From Sphingobacteriaceae bacterium (GTDB taxonomy: Bacteria; Bacteroidota; Bacteroidia; Sphingobacteriales; Sphingobacteriaceae): a stretch of DNA of 64,000 bases. A program made the translations under genes and the position numbers. The notes beneath the pieces were generated by a model. That model had not been told where the DNA came from. It ran no database searches and was given only the letters and a program-made list of their open reading frames with translations. Below, piece after piece: positions 44,448-53,291 of this stretch (positions are counted from its first letter, which is position 1; the number at the start of each line of letters is the position of its first letter). Location of the stretch: NCBI GenBank assembly GCA_947458875.1, contig CANGZD010000005.1:62001-126000 (forward strand), given 5' to 3'.

Positions 44448-45692
44448 CTATTTCTGAAGCTCTTGCAGGATCAGTTCCGTTGCTCCGGTCCGGCTTTGTA
44501 CATATTGTCTGGCTATGGTTCCAGCTTTTTTGCAGTTGTTGGCAATCGCTAATTTTTGGAAAGTAAATGCCAAATCTTCCGCATTCGAGATCTCAAACCC
44601 GGCACCTTCCGAAATTAAATCCTTCGCCTCCTGAAATTTTTCGTAGTTCGGTCCAAAAATTACCGGAATGCCGTATGCTGCGGCTTCCAGCGTATTGTGG
44701 ATCCCCTTGCCGAAGCCCCCGCCGATATAGGCGATATCACCGTAAGCATACAGTGAGGAAAGCAGGCCGATGGTGTCGATGATGAGCGTTCTGTGTTCTC
44801 TCTTTTGGCTTGTAGGTTCGGAGTTTGGAGTTTGGAGCTCGGAGTAGCGGATAGCATGGCCCTCTGGGAATCTTTTATGCAATTCCTGAATGTGTGCTTC
44901 ATCTACTTCATGCGGTGCAATGATCATTTTCCAATCCGGTTGTTGCTCCAACAGCGTGGCCAGCAGCAATTCATCCTCCGGCCAGGTACTGCCGGCAACC
45001 AATACCTTGCTTTTACCTGCAAAGGCGGCCACTTCAGGTAAATCACGGTGGTTTACCGCCAGTTCGGCTACCCGGTCAAAACGGGTGTCGCCGGCTACGG
45101 TAACATTCTGTTGCCCCAATTGTGCGAGCAAAGCTTTACTCTCTTCATTTTGCACAAAAAATTGTTGTACAAAGCCCAGCATCTGGCGGTGCAGGCTGCC
45201 ATACCACTTAAAAAACACTTGATCAGGCCTGAAAATGCTCGAGATCATATAGAGGGGAATACCCTGACGGTGTAATTGGCGGAAATAAAAAAACCAGTAT
45301 TCATATTTGGTGAATATTGCCATTTCGGGTTTGATCAAACGGATGAATGTAGCGGCGATTTGAGGGGTGTCAGTTGGCAAATAAAACACCCGATCGGCAC
45401 CAGTATAATTTTTGCGGATCTCGTATCCCGAAGGCGAAAAGAAAGTAACTACGATCTTCAATTCTGGACGGGCTTTTTTTAAAGCCTCCATCACCGGGCG
45501 GCCTTGCTCAAACTCCCCTAACGAAGCAAAATGAAACCAGGCGGAGGAATCCCATCCCTGAGTTTCACGGGCTATCCGACCAAGTAAGTGCTGTCTTCCC
45601 TGCACCCAAAGCTTTGCCTTTGGATGCCAAAAAGCGGCTATTCTCATCAATAATGAGAATACAGCAATCCCCAAACGGTACAAAAACAGCAT
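44448..45692 (-). CDS. kdtA: 3-deoxy-D-manno-octulosonic acid transferase (Kdo transferase)
   Basis: Adds Kdo to lipid A precursor; 414 residues, GT-B fold, family GT30. Landmarks: the N-terminal membrane-anchor helix, WFHFASLGEFEQGRPVM, KYEYWFFYFRQLHRQGIPLY, AGSTWPEDE, and IAYIGGGFGKGIHNTLEAAAYGIPVIFGPNY. Between PEGHAIRY and TLIIDTIG is an unusual segment (SELQTPNSEPTSQKREHR, about 285-302) coded partly by a 7-bp repeat (44815-44842). It looks like an in-frame insertion in a loop. The gene is divergent from ugd. Confidence 0.93.
   Translation of the reverse strand: MLFLYRLGIAVFSLLMRIAAFWHPKAKLWVQGRQHLLGRIARETQGWDSSAWFHFASLGEFEQGRPVMEALKKARPELKIVVTFFSPSGYEIRKNYTGADRVFYLPTDTPQIAATFIRLIKPEMAIFTKYEYWFFYFRQLHRQGIPLYMISSIFRPDQVFFKWYGSLHRQMLGFVQQFFVQNEESKALLAQLGQQNVTVAGDTRFDRVAELAVNHRDLPEVAAFAGKSKVLVAGSTWPEDELLLATLLEQQPDWKMIIAPHEVDEAHIQELHKRFPEGHAIRYSELQTPNSEPTSQKREHRTLIIDTIGLLSSLYAYGDIAYIGGGFGKGIHNTLEAAAYGIPVIFGPNYEKFQEAKDLISEGAGFEISNAEDLAFTFQKLAIANNCKKAGTIARQYVQSRTGATELILQELQK
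44815..44842. repeat. 7-bp repeat AGTTTGG inside kdtA
   Basis: Four consecutive heptamers GGTTCGG-AGTTTGG-AGTTTGG-AGCTCGG, then AGTAGCGG. In the kdtA frame this region codes for residues about 284-293 (YSELQTPNSE). The same heptamer is found after rfbB. Confidence 0.8.
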
Positions 45693-45750
45693 GTAAATTC
45701 TTATCTTCGCCGAAGTTAATGTTAAATTACCTAAAAATTAATCTTAGCGA

Positions 45751-47064
45751 ATGAAAATAGCCGTAGTAGGAACAGGATACGTAGGTTTAGTAACAGGCAC
45801 CTGCCTGGCCGAAACCGGCAATAACGTTAGCTGCGTAGACGTCAATGAGCAAAAGGTGGAAATGATGAAAGCGGGGAAGGTGCCTATTTACGAACCCGGC
45901 CTGGACGTGCTTTTTCATCGCAATATTGAGCAGGGCAGATTAAAATTTACCACCAGTTTAGCCGAAGCCATTGCCGATGCCAAAATCATTTTCCTGGCTT
46001 TGCCTACCCCGCCCGATGGCGATGGTGCTGCCGATTTGAGCTACGTGCTGGGTGCCGCAAAAGATATTGCACAACTGATCAGCGATTATAAAGTAGTGGT
46101 CACCAAATCGACCGTGCCAGTAGGAACCGCCGATAAGGTAAAAGCCGTTTTTGCGGCCAATACAAAGGTAGAAGTGGATGTAGTTTCCAATCCGGAGTTT
46201 TTGAGAGAAGGCGTAGCGGTGGAAGACTTCATGAAACCCGACCGTGTGGTGGTGGGTACGCAGAGTGAAAAAGCACAAAAACTCATGGCCGAATTGTATG
46301 GCCCTTATGTACGTCAGGGAAATCCAATTATTTTCATGGATGAACGCTCTTCGGAGCTGACCAAATATGCGGCCAATTCATTTCTGGCCACCAAGATCTC
46401 TTTCATGAATGAGATCGCCAATCTCTGCGAACTGGTAGGTGCCGATGTGGATGCTGTACGTAAAGGCATTGGCTCCGACGACCGCATCGGTAAACGCTTC
46501 CTGTTTCCAGGTGTGGGTTACGGCGGTAGTTGTTTCCCGAAAGACGTACAGGCCCTTGCCAAATCGGCAGATGAAAATCAATACGATTTCAAGATCCTGG
46601 ATGCGGTGATGGAAGTAAATGAGATCCAGAAGAAGATCCTTTCAGACAAGGTAAAAAGCTATTTTAGGGGAGATGTAAAAGGCAAAAAGTTTGCCCTCTG
46701 GGGATTAGCTTTCAAGCCCGAAACCGACGATATCCGCGAAGCACCGGCCTTATACATCATAGATGAATTGGTGAAGGCAGGAGCAAGCATCTGTGCTTTC
46801 GATCCGGAGGCTATGCCTAATGTGAAGAAATTATTGGGTGAACAAATCAGCTATGCAGACGATGCCTACTCCGCGTTAACAGGAGCCGATGCTTTGCTGA
46901 TTGTAACCGAATGGTCTTTGTTCCGCAATCCGGATTTCGATTTGATGGAAGAAAAACTCAAGAACAAAGTTATTTTTGATGGCCGTAACCTATACGATTT
47001 GCAGAAAATGATCGATTTGGGTTTTTATTACAATAGTATTGGTCGTAAATTAATCCAATCATGA
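45751..47064 (+). CDS. ugd: UDP-glucose 6-dehydrogenase
   Basis: NAD-dependent enzyme oxidising UDP-glucose to UDP-glucuronate, 437 residues. N-terminal Rossmann motif [17 protein letters not shown], the [14 protein letters not shown] segment, and the catalytic cysteine in [14 protein letters not shown] (near 262). First gene of a four-gene sugar-nucleotide operon; its TGA overlaps the next ATG (ATGA). Confidence 0.96.
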   Translation: MKIAVVGTGYVGLVTGTCLAETGNNVSCVDVNEQKVEMMKAGKVPIYEPGLDVLFHRNIEQGRLKFTTSLAEAIADAKIIFLALPTPPDGDGAADLSYVLGAAKDIAQLISDYKVVVTKSTVPVGTADKVKAVFAANTKVEVDVVSNPEFLREGVAVEDFMKPDRVVVGTQSEKAQKLMAELYGPYVRQGNPIIFMDERSSELTKYAANSFLATKISFMNEIANLCELVGADVDAVRKGIGSDDRIGKRFLFPGVGYGGSCFPKDVQALAKSADENQYDFKILDAVMEVNEIQKKILSDKVKSYFRGDVKGKKFALWGLAFKPETDDIREAPALYIIDELVKAGASICAFDPEAMPNVKKLLGEQISYADDAYSALTGADALLIVTEWSLFRNPDFDLMEEKLKNKVIFDGRNLYDLQKMIDLGFYYNSIGRKLIQS

Positions 47065-48041
47065 GCAGAAAACGCGTACTGATTACCGGAGCTGCCGGTT
47101 TCTTAGGATCACATCTTTGCGACCGTTTCATCAAGGAAGATTACCATGTCATTGGCATGGATAACCTGATTACCGGCGATTTACGAAATATAGCACACCT
47201 GTTCAAGCTGGAGAACTTTGAGTTTTACCACCACGATGTTTCCAAATTTGTGTATGTGCCCGGAGAGTTGGATTATATCCTGCATTTTGCCTCACCGGCC
47301 AGCCCGATTGATTACCTGAAAATTCCTATTCAAACGCTGAAAGTTGGTTCATTGGGGATTCATAACCTGCTTGGCCTGGCAAGAAATAAAAAATCCAGGA
47401 TCCTGATCGCCTCCACCTCCGAGGTATATGGCGATCCGACCGTGAATCCGCAACCCGAAGAATACTGGGGCAATGTAAATCCTGTGGGCCCACGTGGGGT
47501 TTACGATGAAGCCAAGCGCTTTCAGGAGGCCATGACAATGGCTTATCATACCTTCCACGGATTAGAAACCCGCATTGTCCGCATCTTCAATACCTATGGT
47601 CCGCGAATGCGTTTGAATGATGGCCGGGTATTGCCTGCTTTCATCGGACAGGCTTTGCGTGGTGAAGATTTAACGGTTTTTGGCGACGGTTCGCAAACCC
47701 GTTCCTTCTGTTATGTAGACGATTTAGTGGAGGGTATTTATCGTTTGCTGCTTTCTGACTATGTGCTTCCTGTAAACATTGGTAACCCTGATGAGATTAC
47801 GATCAAAGAATTTGGCGAAGAGATCATCAAGCTGACTGGCACCAAACAAAAAATGGTTTTTAAACCTTTACCAACCGACGATCCAAAACAGCGGAGGCCG
47901 GATATCAGCAAAGCGAAAGAAATTTTAGGTTGGGAGCCTAAAGTGGGCAGGGCCGAAGGCCTAAAGATCACTTACGAGTACTTTAAATCACTGCCCGATC
48001 AAGAGATCCAGCATAAGGATTTCAGTTATTACAATAAATAA
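47061..48041 (+). CDS. UDP-glucuronate decarboxylase (UDP-xylose synthase), SDR family
   Basis: A 326-residue extended SDR with [14 protein letters not shown] at the N-terminus and the YxxxK site [12 protein letters not shown]. The [13 protein letters not shown] and [13 protein letters not shown] segments match UXS-type decarboxylases, which convert UDP-glucuronate to UDP-xylose. Placement directly after ugd, with a 4-bp overlap, supports this. Its stop overlaps galE by one base. Confidence 0.93.
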   Translation: MSRKRVLITGAAGFLGSHLCDRFIKEDYHVIGMDNLITGDLRNIAHLFKLENFEFYHHDVSKFVYVPGELDYILHFASPASPIDYLKIPIQTLKVGSLGIHNLLGLARNKKSRILIASTSEVYGDPTVNPQPEEYWGNVNPVGPRGVYDEAKRFQEAMTMAYHTFHGLETRIVRIFNTYGPRMRLNDGRVLPAFIGQALRGEDLTVFGDGSQTRSFCYVDDLVEGIYRLLLSDYVLPVNIGNPDEITIKEFGEEIIKLTGTKQKMVFKPLPTDDPKQRRPDISKAKEILGWEPKVGRAEGLKITYEYFKSLPDQEIQHKDFSYYNK

Positions 48042-49075
48042 TGAGTGTAAAAAAACAGATTTTAGTAACAGGCGGGACCGGGTACATTGGTTCTCATACC
48101 GTGGTAGAATTATTGGCGGCCGGATATGAACCCATTATTGTAGATAACCTGAGTAATTCTTCTGCTAAAATCATAGATCAAATCGAAAAGATCACGGGCG
48201 TGGTTCCGGTATTTCATCATCTCGATTTGTGTGATGAAAAAGCTACCAGAGACTTTATCGATAACCATCCGGCAATTTCCGGCGTGATTCATTTTGCAGC
48301 ATTTAAGGCCGTGGGTGAATCGGTAGCTGAACCGCTGAAATATTATAAAAATAATTTTTATTCCCTGACCAACCTCTTAACTGCCTGTGCTGAAAGGCCC
48401 GTAAACTTTGTTTTTTCATCCAGCTGCACGGTTTACGGTCAACCCAACCATTTGCCCGTAGCAGAGGATGCTCCTGTACAGCCTGCAGAATCACCTTATG
48501 GTAATACCAAACAAGTTGCTGAAGAGATTTTGAGGGATACCGCTAAGGTCAGCAAAAACCTCAACATCATCTCTTTGAGGTATTTTAATCCGGTGGGTGC
48601 CCACGCTTCGGCCCTGATTGGCGAATTGCCTCTCGGGATACCCCAGAATCTGGTGCCTTTTATCACTCAAACTGCCATTGGCAAACGCGAATCGCTAACG
48701 GTTTTTGGTGATGATTATAACACCCCAGATGGCAGCTGCATCCGCGATTATATTCACGTGGTGGATTTGGCCAAGGCGCATGTAGCCTCACTAAGAGCTC
48801 TGGAGCTGAACAAAATCTCCAATTACGAAGTGTTCAACATCGGTACGGGAAAAGGTAGTTCCGTTTTGGAAGTCATTAAAGCTTTTGAAAGAGTTAGTGG
48901 AGAAAAATTAAACTATACCATCGGCTCACGCCGCCCCGGAGATATTGAACAAATTTGGGGCGAGGTGAAAAAAGCCGAACAGATACTGGGCTGGAAAGCC
49001 GAACTCGGTTTAGAAGACATGATGCGTTCGGCATGGGCCTGGGAAGAATATTTAGTTGAACACCCTATTGTATGA
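48041..49075 (+). CDS. galE: UDP-glucose 4-epimerase
   Basis: A 344-residue SDR epimerase: GGTGYIGSHTVVELLAAG, VIHFAAFKAVGESV, SSSCTVYGQPNHLP, the YxxxK motif SPYGNTKQVAEEIL, and IRDYIHVVDLAKAH. It interconverts UDP-glucose and UDP-galactose. The order ugd-uxs-galE-rfbB has one- to four-base overlaps throughout. Confidence 0.94.
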   Translation: MSVKKQILVTGGTGYIGSHTVVELLAAGYEPIIVDNLSNSSAKIIDQIEKITGVVPVFHHLDLCDEKATRDFIDNHPAISGVIHFAAFKAVGESVAEPLKYYKNNFYSLTNLLTACAERPVNFVFSSSCTVYGQPNHLPVAEDAPVQPAESPYGNTKQVAEEILRDTAKVSKNLNIISLRYFNPVGAHASALIGELPLGIPQNLVPFITQTAIGKRESLTVFGDDYNTPDGSCIRDYIHVVDLAKAHVASLRALELNKISNYEVFNIGTGKGSSVLEVIKAFERVSGEKLNYTIGSRRPGDIEQIWGEVKKAEQILGWKAELGLEDMMRSAWAWEEYLVEHPIV

Positions 49076-50127
49076 AAAAAATTATCATTACCGGCGGTGC
49101 CGGATTCATTGGTTCACACGTAGTGCGCCGTTTTGTAAATACCTACCCTGATTATCAAATCATCAATTTAGACAAGCTCACTTATGCTGGTAATTTGATG
49201 AATTTGAAGGATATTGAACAGCGACCCAATTACCGCTTTGTGAAAGGGGATATTGTGGATGCGGTTTTCATTGATGAATTGTTTTCCACTGAGCAACCTG
49301 ATGCGGTGATCCACCTGGCGGCCGAATCGCATGTGGACCGTTCGATCAGCAATCCTACAGAGTTCGTGATGACGAACGTATTGGGTACCGTCAATCTACT
49401 GAATGCCGCCCGTAAACACTGGACTGGGCGTTATGAGCAGACTCGTTTTTACCATGTATCTACCGATGAGGTGTATGGCGCTTTGGCAATGGATTCGGGT
49501 ATGTTTACCGAAACCACTGCTTACGATCCGCATAGTCCTTATTCGGCATCTAAAGCCAGTTCCGACCATTTTGTACGGGCCTATCATGATACATACGGTA
49601 TTGATGCAGTAATTTCTAATTGCTCTAACAATTACGGGTCGCACCATTTTCCGGAGAAGCTGATTCCTTTAGCGATTCACAACATCAAAAACAACAAATC
49701 CATTCCGGTTTATGGAAAGGGTGAAAATATACGCGACTGGCTGTGGGTAGAAGACCATGCCCGTGCCATTGATGTGATCTTCCATCAAGCTAAAGCCGGC
49801 TCTACCTATAATATTGGCGGGCATAATGAATGGAAAAACATCGATCTCATTCATTTGCTTTGTCAAATCATGGACCGTAAACTGGGCCGTGCAGAAGGAG
49901 AATCAGCAAAATTGATTACCTATGTTACCGACCGTGCCGGCCACGACTTGCGCTATGCCATCGATGCCTCTAAATTGAAAAACGAACTCGGCTGGGAACC
50001 CAGCCTGCAGTTTGAAGAAGGCTTAGAAAAAACGGTAGACTGGTACCTCAACAATGAAGAATGGCTGAATGAAGTTACCTCAGGCCATTATCAAGCCTAC
50101 TATCAGGAGCAGTACGCAAAGCGGTAG
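49072..50127 (+). CDS. rfbB: dTDP-glucose 4,6-dehydratase
   Basis: A 351-residue SDR enzyme starting the dTDP-rhamnose pathway. Landmarks: GGAGFIGSHVVRRF, HLAAESHVDRSI, STDEVYGAL, SPYSASKASSDHFVRAYH, and NCSNNYGSHHFPEKLIPLAI. The partners rfbA, rfbC and rfbD are not in the window, so a full rhamnose route is not shown. It overlaps galE by 4 bp and its stop overlaps the first unit of a 7-bp repeat. Confidence 0.95.
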   Translation: MKKIIITGGAGFIGSHVVRRFVNTYPDYQIINLDKLTYAGNLMNLKDIEQRPNYRFVKGDIVDAVFIDELFSTEQPDAVIHLAAESHVDRSISNPTEFVMTNVLGTVNLLNAARKHWTGRYEQTRFYHVSTDEVYGALAMDSGMFTETTAYDPHSPYSASKASSDHFVRAYHDTYGIDAVISNCSNNYGSHHFPEKLIPLAIHNIKNNKSIPVYGKGENIRDWLWVEDHARAIDVIFHQAKAGSTYNIGGHNEWKNIDLIHLLCQIMDRKLGRAEGESAKLITYVTDRAGHDLRYAIDASKLKNELGWEPSLQFEEGLEKTVDWYLNNEEWLNEVTSGHYQAYYQEQYAKR

Positions 50128-50180
50128 TTTGGAGTTTGTAGTATTGAGTTTAGAGTTCGCTTTTTAAAAATCCAAACTCC
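50126..50180. repeat. 7-bp repeat array (AGTTTGG family) with inverted copies, after rfbB
   Basis: Five direct heptamers (AGTTTGG, AGTTTGT, AGTATTG, AGTTTAG, AGTTCGC; 50126-50160) are followed by TTTTTAAAAA and inverted heptamers (CCAAACT at 50172-50178). GGAGTTTG (50131-50138) can pair with CAAACTCC (50173-50180) around a large loop, so the array might act as a transcript end between the convergent rfbB and flavin reductase genes. Confidence 0.7.
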
Positions 50181-50184
50181 TAAT

Positions 50185-50817
50185 TCACAATTCCTTCGGT
50201 TCAATCCCTGGCTTGGCATAGCCCAAACGGCCAATTTTTTGGGTGTTGTGATAACTGTCTAATCCTGCACAGGTAATGCTGCCTGCTTTTTCCAGATCCA
50301 CGTAACCATCGTCGCCAATCAAGCTTTCATCCAATTGAATGAGTTCTATTTCGCCGATGATCACTTTCGTATCATTTACGGTGAGTGGCAAAGCTTCTCT
50401 TAATTTCAAGCCAATTTTAATGCTTGCTACTTCTACAAATGGCACAGGGAAATTACCGATCATTTCCGGTTCGAAACCACAAGCTTCAAATTCCGACTCG
50501 CCCGAAAGGTAACGTGCACTGGTTTGGTGGGCTTGTTTATAATATGTTTCCTGGATGTTATTCAGCGTATAGTAACCGGTTTTCAGGATATTTTCGAGCG
50601 TGTCATGCTCAGGTCCTTTCGGTCTGATGATGTGACCCAGCAGGGGTGGGTGCGCTCCCACATGGAAAATGGAATTGAAAATGGCCAGGTTGGGCTTGCC
50701 ATCAGGACTGATAGTGCCCAACAGTTGTACACTTTTAAAGCCCGAAAGGCTATTGATGAAAGTAGTCCGGAAACGTTTTTCCTGTGCGGCTATGTCAGCT
50801 GCTGTAAAAATTTTCAT
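50185..50817 (-). CDS. Flavin reductase-like domain protein
   Basis: A 210-residue FMN-binding split-barrel protein. KSVQLLGTISPDGKPNLAIFNSIFHVGAHPPLLGHIIRP is the flavin-binding part, and HQTSARYLSGESEFEACGFEP the central segment. Such proteins reduce or bind flavin and supply it to oxygenases. It is the second gene of a two-gene unit with the SDR (4-bp overlap) and near a DASH cryptochrome that needs FAD. Confidence 0.85.
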   Translation of the reverse strand: MKIFTAADIAAQEKRFRTTFINSLSGFKSVQLLGTISPDGKPNLAIFNSIFHVGAHPPLLGHIIRPKGPEHDTLENILKTGYYTLNNIQETYYKQAHQTSARYLSGESEFEACGFEPEMIGNFPVPFVEVASIKIGLKLREALPLTVNDTKVIIGEIELIQLDESLIGDDGYVDLEKAGSITCAGLDSYHNTQKIGRLGYAKPGIEPKEL

Positions 50818-51512
50818 AAAGATTTAATGGTTGATAATCCACCATCCACTGCTAAAATTTGTCCAGTCATCCAGGCGCTGTCATCACTCAATAAAAATAA
50901 AGTAGCTCCGGCCATATCATCGGTATGGCCAATACGGCCCAAGGGGTGGCGTTTTGCTGAAGCTTCTTGTTTTTCGGGGCTGGATAACAATTGTGCTGCC
51001 AAAGGAGTATTGGTAAGTGATGGGGCAATTACATTGAAACGAACATTGCTACCAGCAAATTCAGCAGCCAAAGATAAAGCAAGTCCTTCCAGGGCTCTTT
51101 TAGAGGTTGCCACTGATGCATGGAAATTCATCCCCTGTCCGGCAGCTACCGTGCTGTACAAGACCACACTTGCATTGCCCGAACGTTTTAAAGCGGGGAT
51201 GGCCTGGCGGATGGCTCTAATGGCACCCATTACGTTTAGTTGAAAATCGTTTAAGAAATCTTCATCGCTGATGCGGGCAAAAGGCTTTAGGTTGATACTG
51301 CCAGGGCAGTAAACCAAACCGTGCAATTCTTCGGGTAAGATTGGATTTAAATCAGCCGCAGGATCTGTGGCGTCCCATAGCACGTTAGCATTCGCATTGC
51401 GAGAAGCGGTAATGGTATTTGCCCCTGCTTGGTTTAGGCGATCTGCTACCTCGGCCCCAATGCCCGAGCTGGCTCCGATGATGAGTATGTTTTTGGCTGT
51501 TAATCCTTTCAT
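50814..51512 (-). CDS. SDR-family oxidoreductase
   Basis: A 232-residue classical short-chain dehydrogenase. Cofactor motif IIGASSGIGAEVADRL, central VYCPGSINLKPF (atypical for NAG), the Ser in VVLYSTVAAGQG and the SKRALEGLALSLAAEF segment. The usual YxxxK is not plain: the position near SVATSKRALEG has Ser-x-x-x-Lys or similar, which may mean weak catalysis. A TACCTTTG element lies 21 nt upstream. Overlaps the flavin reductase gene by 4 bp. Confidence 0.88.
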   Translation of the reverse strand: MKGLTAKNILIIGASSGIGAEVADRLNQAGANTITASRNANANVLWDATDPAADLNPILPEELHGLVYCPGSINLKPFARISDEDFLNDFQLNVMGAIRAIRQAIPALKRSGNASVVLYSTVAAGQGMNFHASVATSKRALEGLALSLAAEFAGSNVRFNVIAPSLTNTPLAAQLLSSPEKQEASAKRHPLGRIGHTDDMAGATLFLLSDDSAWMTGQILAVDGGLSTIKSL

Positions 51513-51533
51513 ATTTTTTCAATAAAACTCACA

Positions 51534-51541
51534 CAAAGGTA
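51534..51541 (-). promoter_or_regulatory. -7 promoter element for the SDR-flavin reductase unit
   Basis: Minus-strand TACCTTTG, 21 nt before the SDR ATG. Confidence 0.5.
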
Positions 51542-51647
51542 TCTCAAATGTAAAGTCAAATCGATTTTCGTTAAAATCTTACATATACATGATAAAAAAT
51601 GAACCTTTTCAGACTTTGCTTCGGTCGTTTTGCCAAATATTTGCAGG

Positions 51648-51794
51648 GTGAAATTTATCAATCCACATCAACTGCCTGTGAAGCAATGTCTGGTTTGCGG
51701 AAAGCCCTTCACCTGGCGGAAGAAATGGGAGAAGAATTGGTCGGACGTTAAATATTGTAGCGAAAAGTGTCGCCAGCAGCGAAAGAATGCCTAA
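51648..51794 (+). CDS. DUF2256 small zinc-ribbon protein
   Basis: A 48-residue protein, starting with GTG at 51648 (GTG AAA TTT ATC) and ending TAA at 51792-51794. It has two CxxC-type pairs, CLVCGKPF and CSEKCRQQ, and the tryptophan-rich [19 protein letters not shown] typical of DUF2256, which often lies beside cryptochrome/photolyase genes. It lies 15 nt upstream of the DASH cryptochrome on the same strand, supporting coupling. Function unknown. Confidence 0.85.
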   Translation: MKFINPHQLPVKQCLVCGKPFTWRKKWEKNWSDVKYCSEKCRQQRKNA

Positions 51795-51809
51795 TTTTAA
51801 AACAAAAGG

Positions 51810-53129
51810 ATGAGTAAGCGGATATTAGTTTGGTTTCGGAAAGATTTGAGGGTGCACGATAATGAGGTGTTATTGGAAGCTACTAAAAAAGGCGACGCCA
51901 TTCTACCGGTTTATTGCTTCGACCCCCGTCATTATGGCCCAAGTGAATACCCTGCACAAAAGACCGGCGCCATTCGTGCACAATTCATCATTGAAAGTGT
52001 CCATGATCTGAAATTATCTCTCCAAAAGTTGGGTGGTGATCTGATTACCGTAATTGGTAAGCCCGAAGAGGAGATTCCCAAATTAGCGGCTCAATATCAG
52101 GTAAGCGAGGTGTATCATCACCGTGAAGTAGCGTGGGAAGAAAAACAAGTTTCCGATAGAGTAGAAGAGGCACTCTGGAAGCAGCAAATTAATCTGAAAC
52201 ACTTTATCGGTCACACACTTTATCACAAAGAACATTTACCATTCCCGATCAAGGATATTCCGGATGTGTTTACCAATTTCCGCAAGAAAGTAGAGCGGGA
52301 AAGTTTTGTAAGACCCTGCTTTGATTTGGTTCAGTCAATCAAAGTGCCCGCTGATATGGTATGCGGATCTGTTCCCGGTCTTTCTGACCTCGGTTATCAG
52401 GCCCCAGAGCGTGATGAAAGAGCAGTTTGGCGATTTAAAGGCGGTGAAACAGAGGGTTTGAAGCGCATGCATCATTATTTTTGGGAAGCCGATGCCTTGA
52501 GAAACTATAAAGAAACACGCAATGGTTTGCTGGGTGCCGATTATTCTTCCAAATTTTCTCCATGGATTGCCCTGGGTTGTTTATCGCCAAGAGAAGTATA
52601 TTGGGAAGTAAAAAAATACGAATCGGAACGAATCGCTAATGATTCTACCTATTGGCTGGTATTTGAGTTACTTTGGCGGGATTACTTCCGCTTCATGTTC
52701 AAAAAGTACGGCAATAAATTTTTTCATAAAACCGGATTTAAGGGTCAGGAGTTGCCAGAAGCTCCCAATCAACAGGAGCTGTTTGATCGCTGGAAAAACG
52801 GACAAACCGGCATTCCTTTTATTGATGCCAATATGAATGAATTAAATGCGACGGGTTTTATGAGTAACCGCGGCAGACAGAATGTGGCGAGTTATTTGGT
52901 AAAAGATTTAAAGGTAAACTGGACCTGGGGAGCTGCTTATTTTGAGGAAAAGCTGATCGATTATTGTCCGGCAAGTAATTGGGGTAATTGGGCTTATGTA
53001 GCTGGTGTGGGTAATGATCCAAGAGAAGATCGTTACTTCAATATTGCAAAACAGGCACAAACCTATGATCCGAAGGGAGCTTATGTAGCTTGTTGGTTAG
53101 ATCAATCGGAAACATCCGTCGTGGTTTAA
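51810..53129 (+). CDS. DASH-family cryptochrome
   Basis: A 439-residue cryptochrome/photolyase protein. The N-terminal alpha/beta domain begins ILVWFRKDLRVHDN. The FAD domain includes FSPWIALGCLSPREVYWEV, ELLWRDYFRFM, TGIPFIDANMNELNATGFMSNRGRQNVASYL and NWGNWAYVAGVGNDPREDRYFN. The 'ASNWGNWAYVAGVGNDPRE' region fits DASH rather than class I CPD photolyases. DASH proteins repair CPDs in single-stranded DNA and sense blue light. RBS-like AAAGG precedes the ATG. Confidence 0.92.
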   Translation: MSKRILVWFRKDLRVHDNEVLLEATKKGDAILPVYCFDPRHYGPSEYPAQKTGAIRAQFIIESVHDLKLSLQKLGGDLITVIGKPEEEIPKLAAQYQVSEVYHHREVAWEEKQVSDRVEEALWKQQINLKHFIGHTLYHKEHLPFPIKDIPDVFTNFRKKVERESFVRPCFDLVQSIKVPADMVCGSVPGLSDLGYQAPERDERAVWRFKGGETEGLKRMHHYFWEADALRNYKETRNGLLGADYSSKFSPWIALGCLSPREVYWEVKKYESERIANDSTYWLVFELLWRDYFRFMFKKYGNKFFHKTGFKGQELPEAPNQQELFDRWKNGQTGIPFIDANMNELNATGFMSNRGRQNVASYLVKDLKVNWTWGAAYFEEKLIDYCPASNWGNWAYVAGVGNDPREDRYFNIAKQAQTYDPKGAYVACWLDQSETSVVV

Positions 53130-53204
53130 CCTGAACCTTGATGGACCGAATTCATCCCAATTTTCGGATTTAGCATCTTATTAATTAAAATAACTTATTT
53201 ATAC

Positions 53205-53220
53205 TACCTTATATTAGGTA
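53205..53220. promoter_or_regulatory. Imperfect palindrome upstream of sucA
   Basis: TACCTTATATTAGGTA: 5-bp arms TACCT/AGGTA around a 6-bp AT centre, 72 bp before the sucA ATG. It could be an operator or chance; a near-match to the -7 motif, GATATTTG, follows near 53274. Confidence 0.3.
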
Positions 53221-53291
53221 TTTCTTTTGAAACCTGCTATTTTTTGTTTAAAAGCCTTAATTTCGTACTGCTGATATTTGTATAACAAGCA

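Noticed and set aside
48303-48494. Frameshifts or pseudogenes in the sugar-nucleotide operon
   Set aside because: All four genes are full length with intact cofactor and catalytic motifs; the minus-strand frames inside them are shadows.
51513-51647. -33 TTG boxes for the predicted promoters
   Set aside because: I looked for TTG about 19-21 nt upstream of the TAnnTTTG elements in several places and found no consistent match, so only the -7 motif is claimed.
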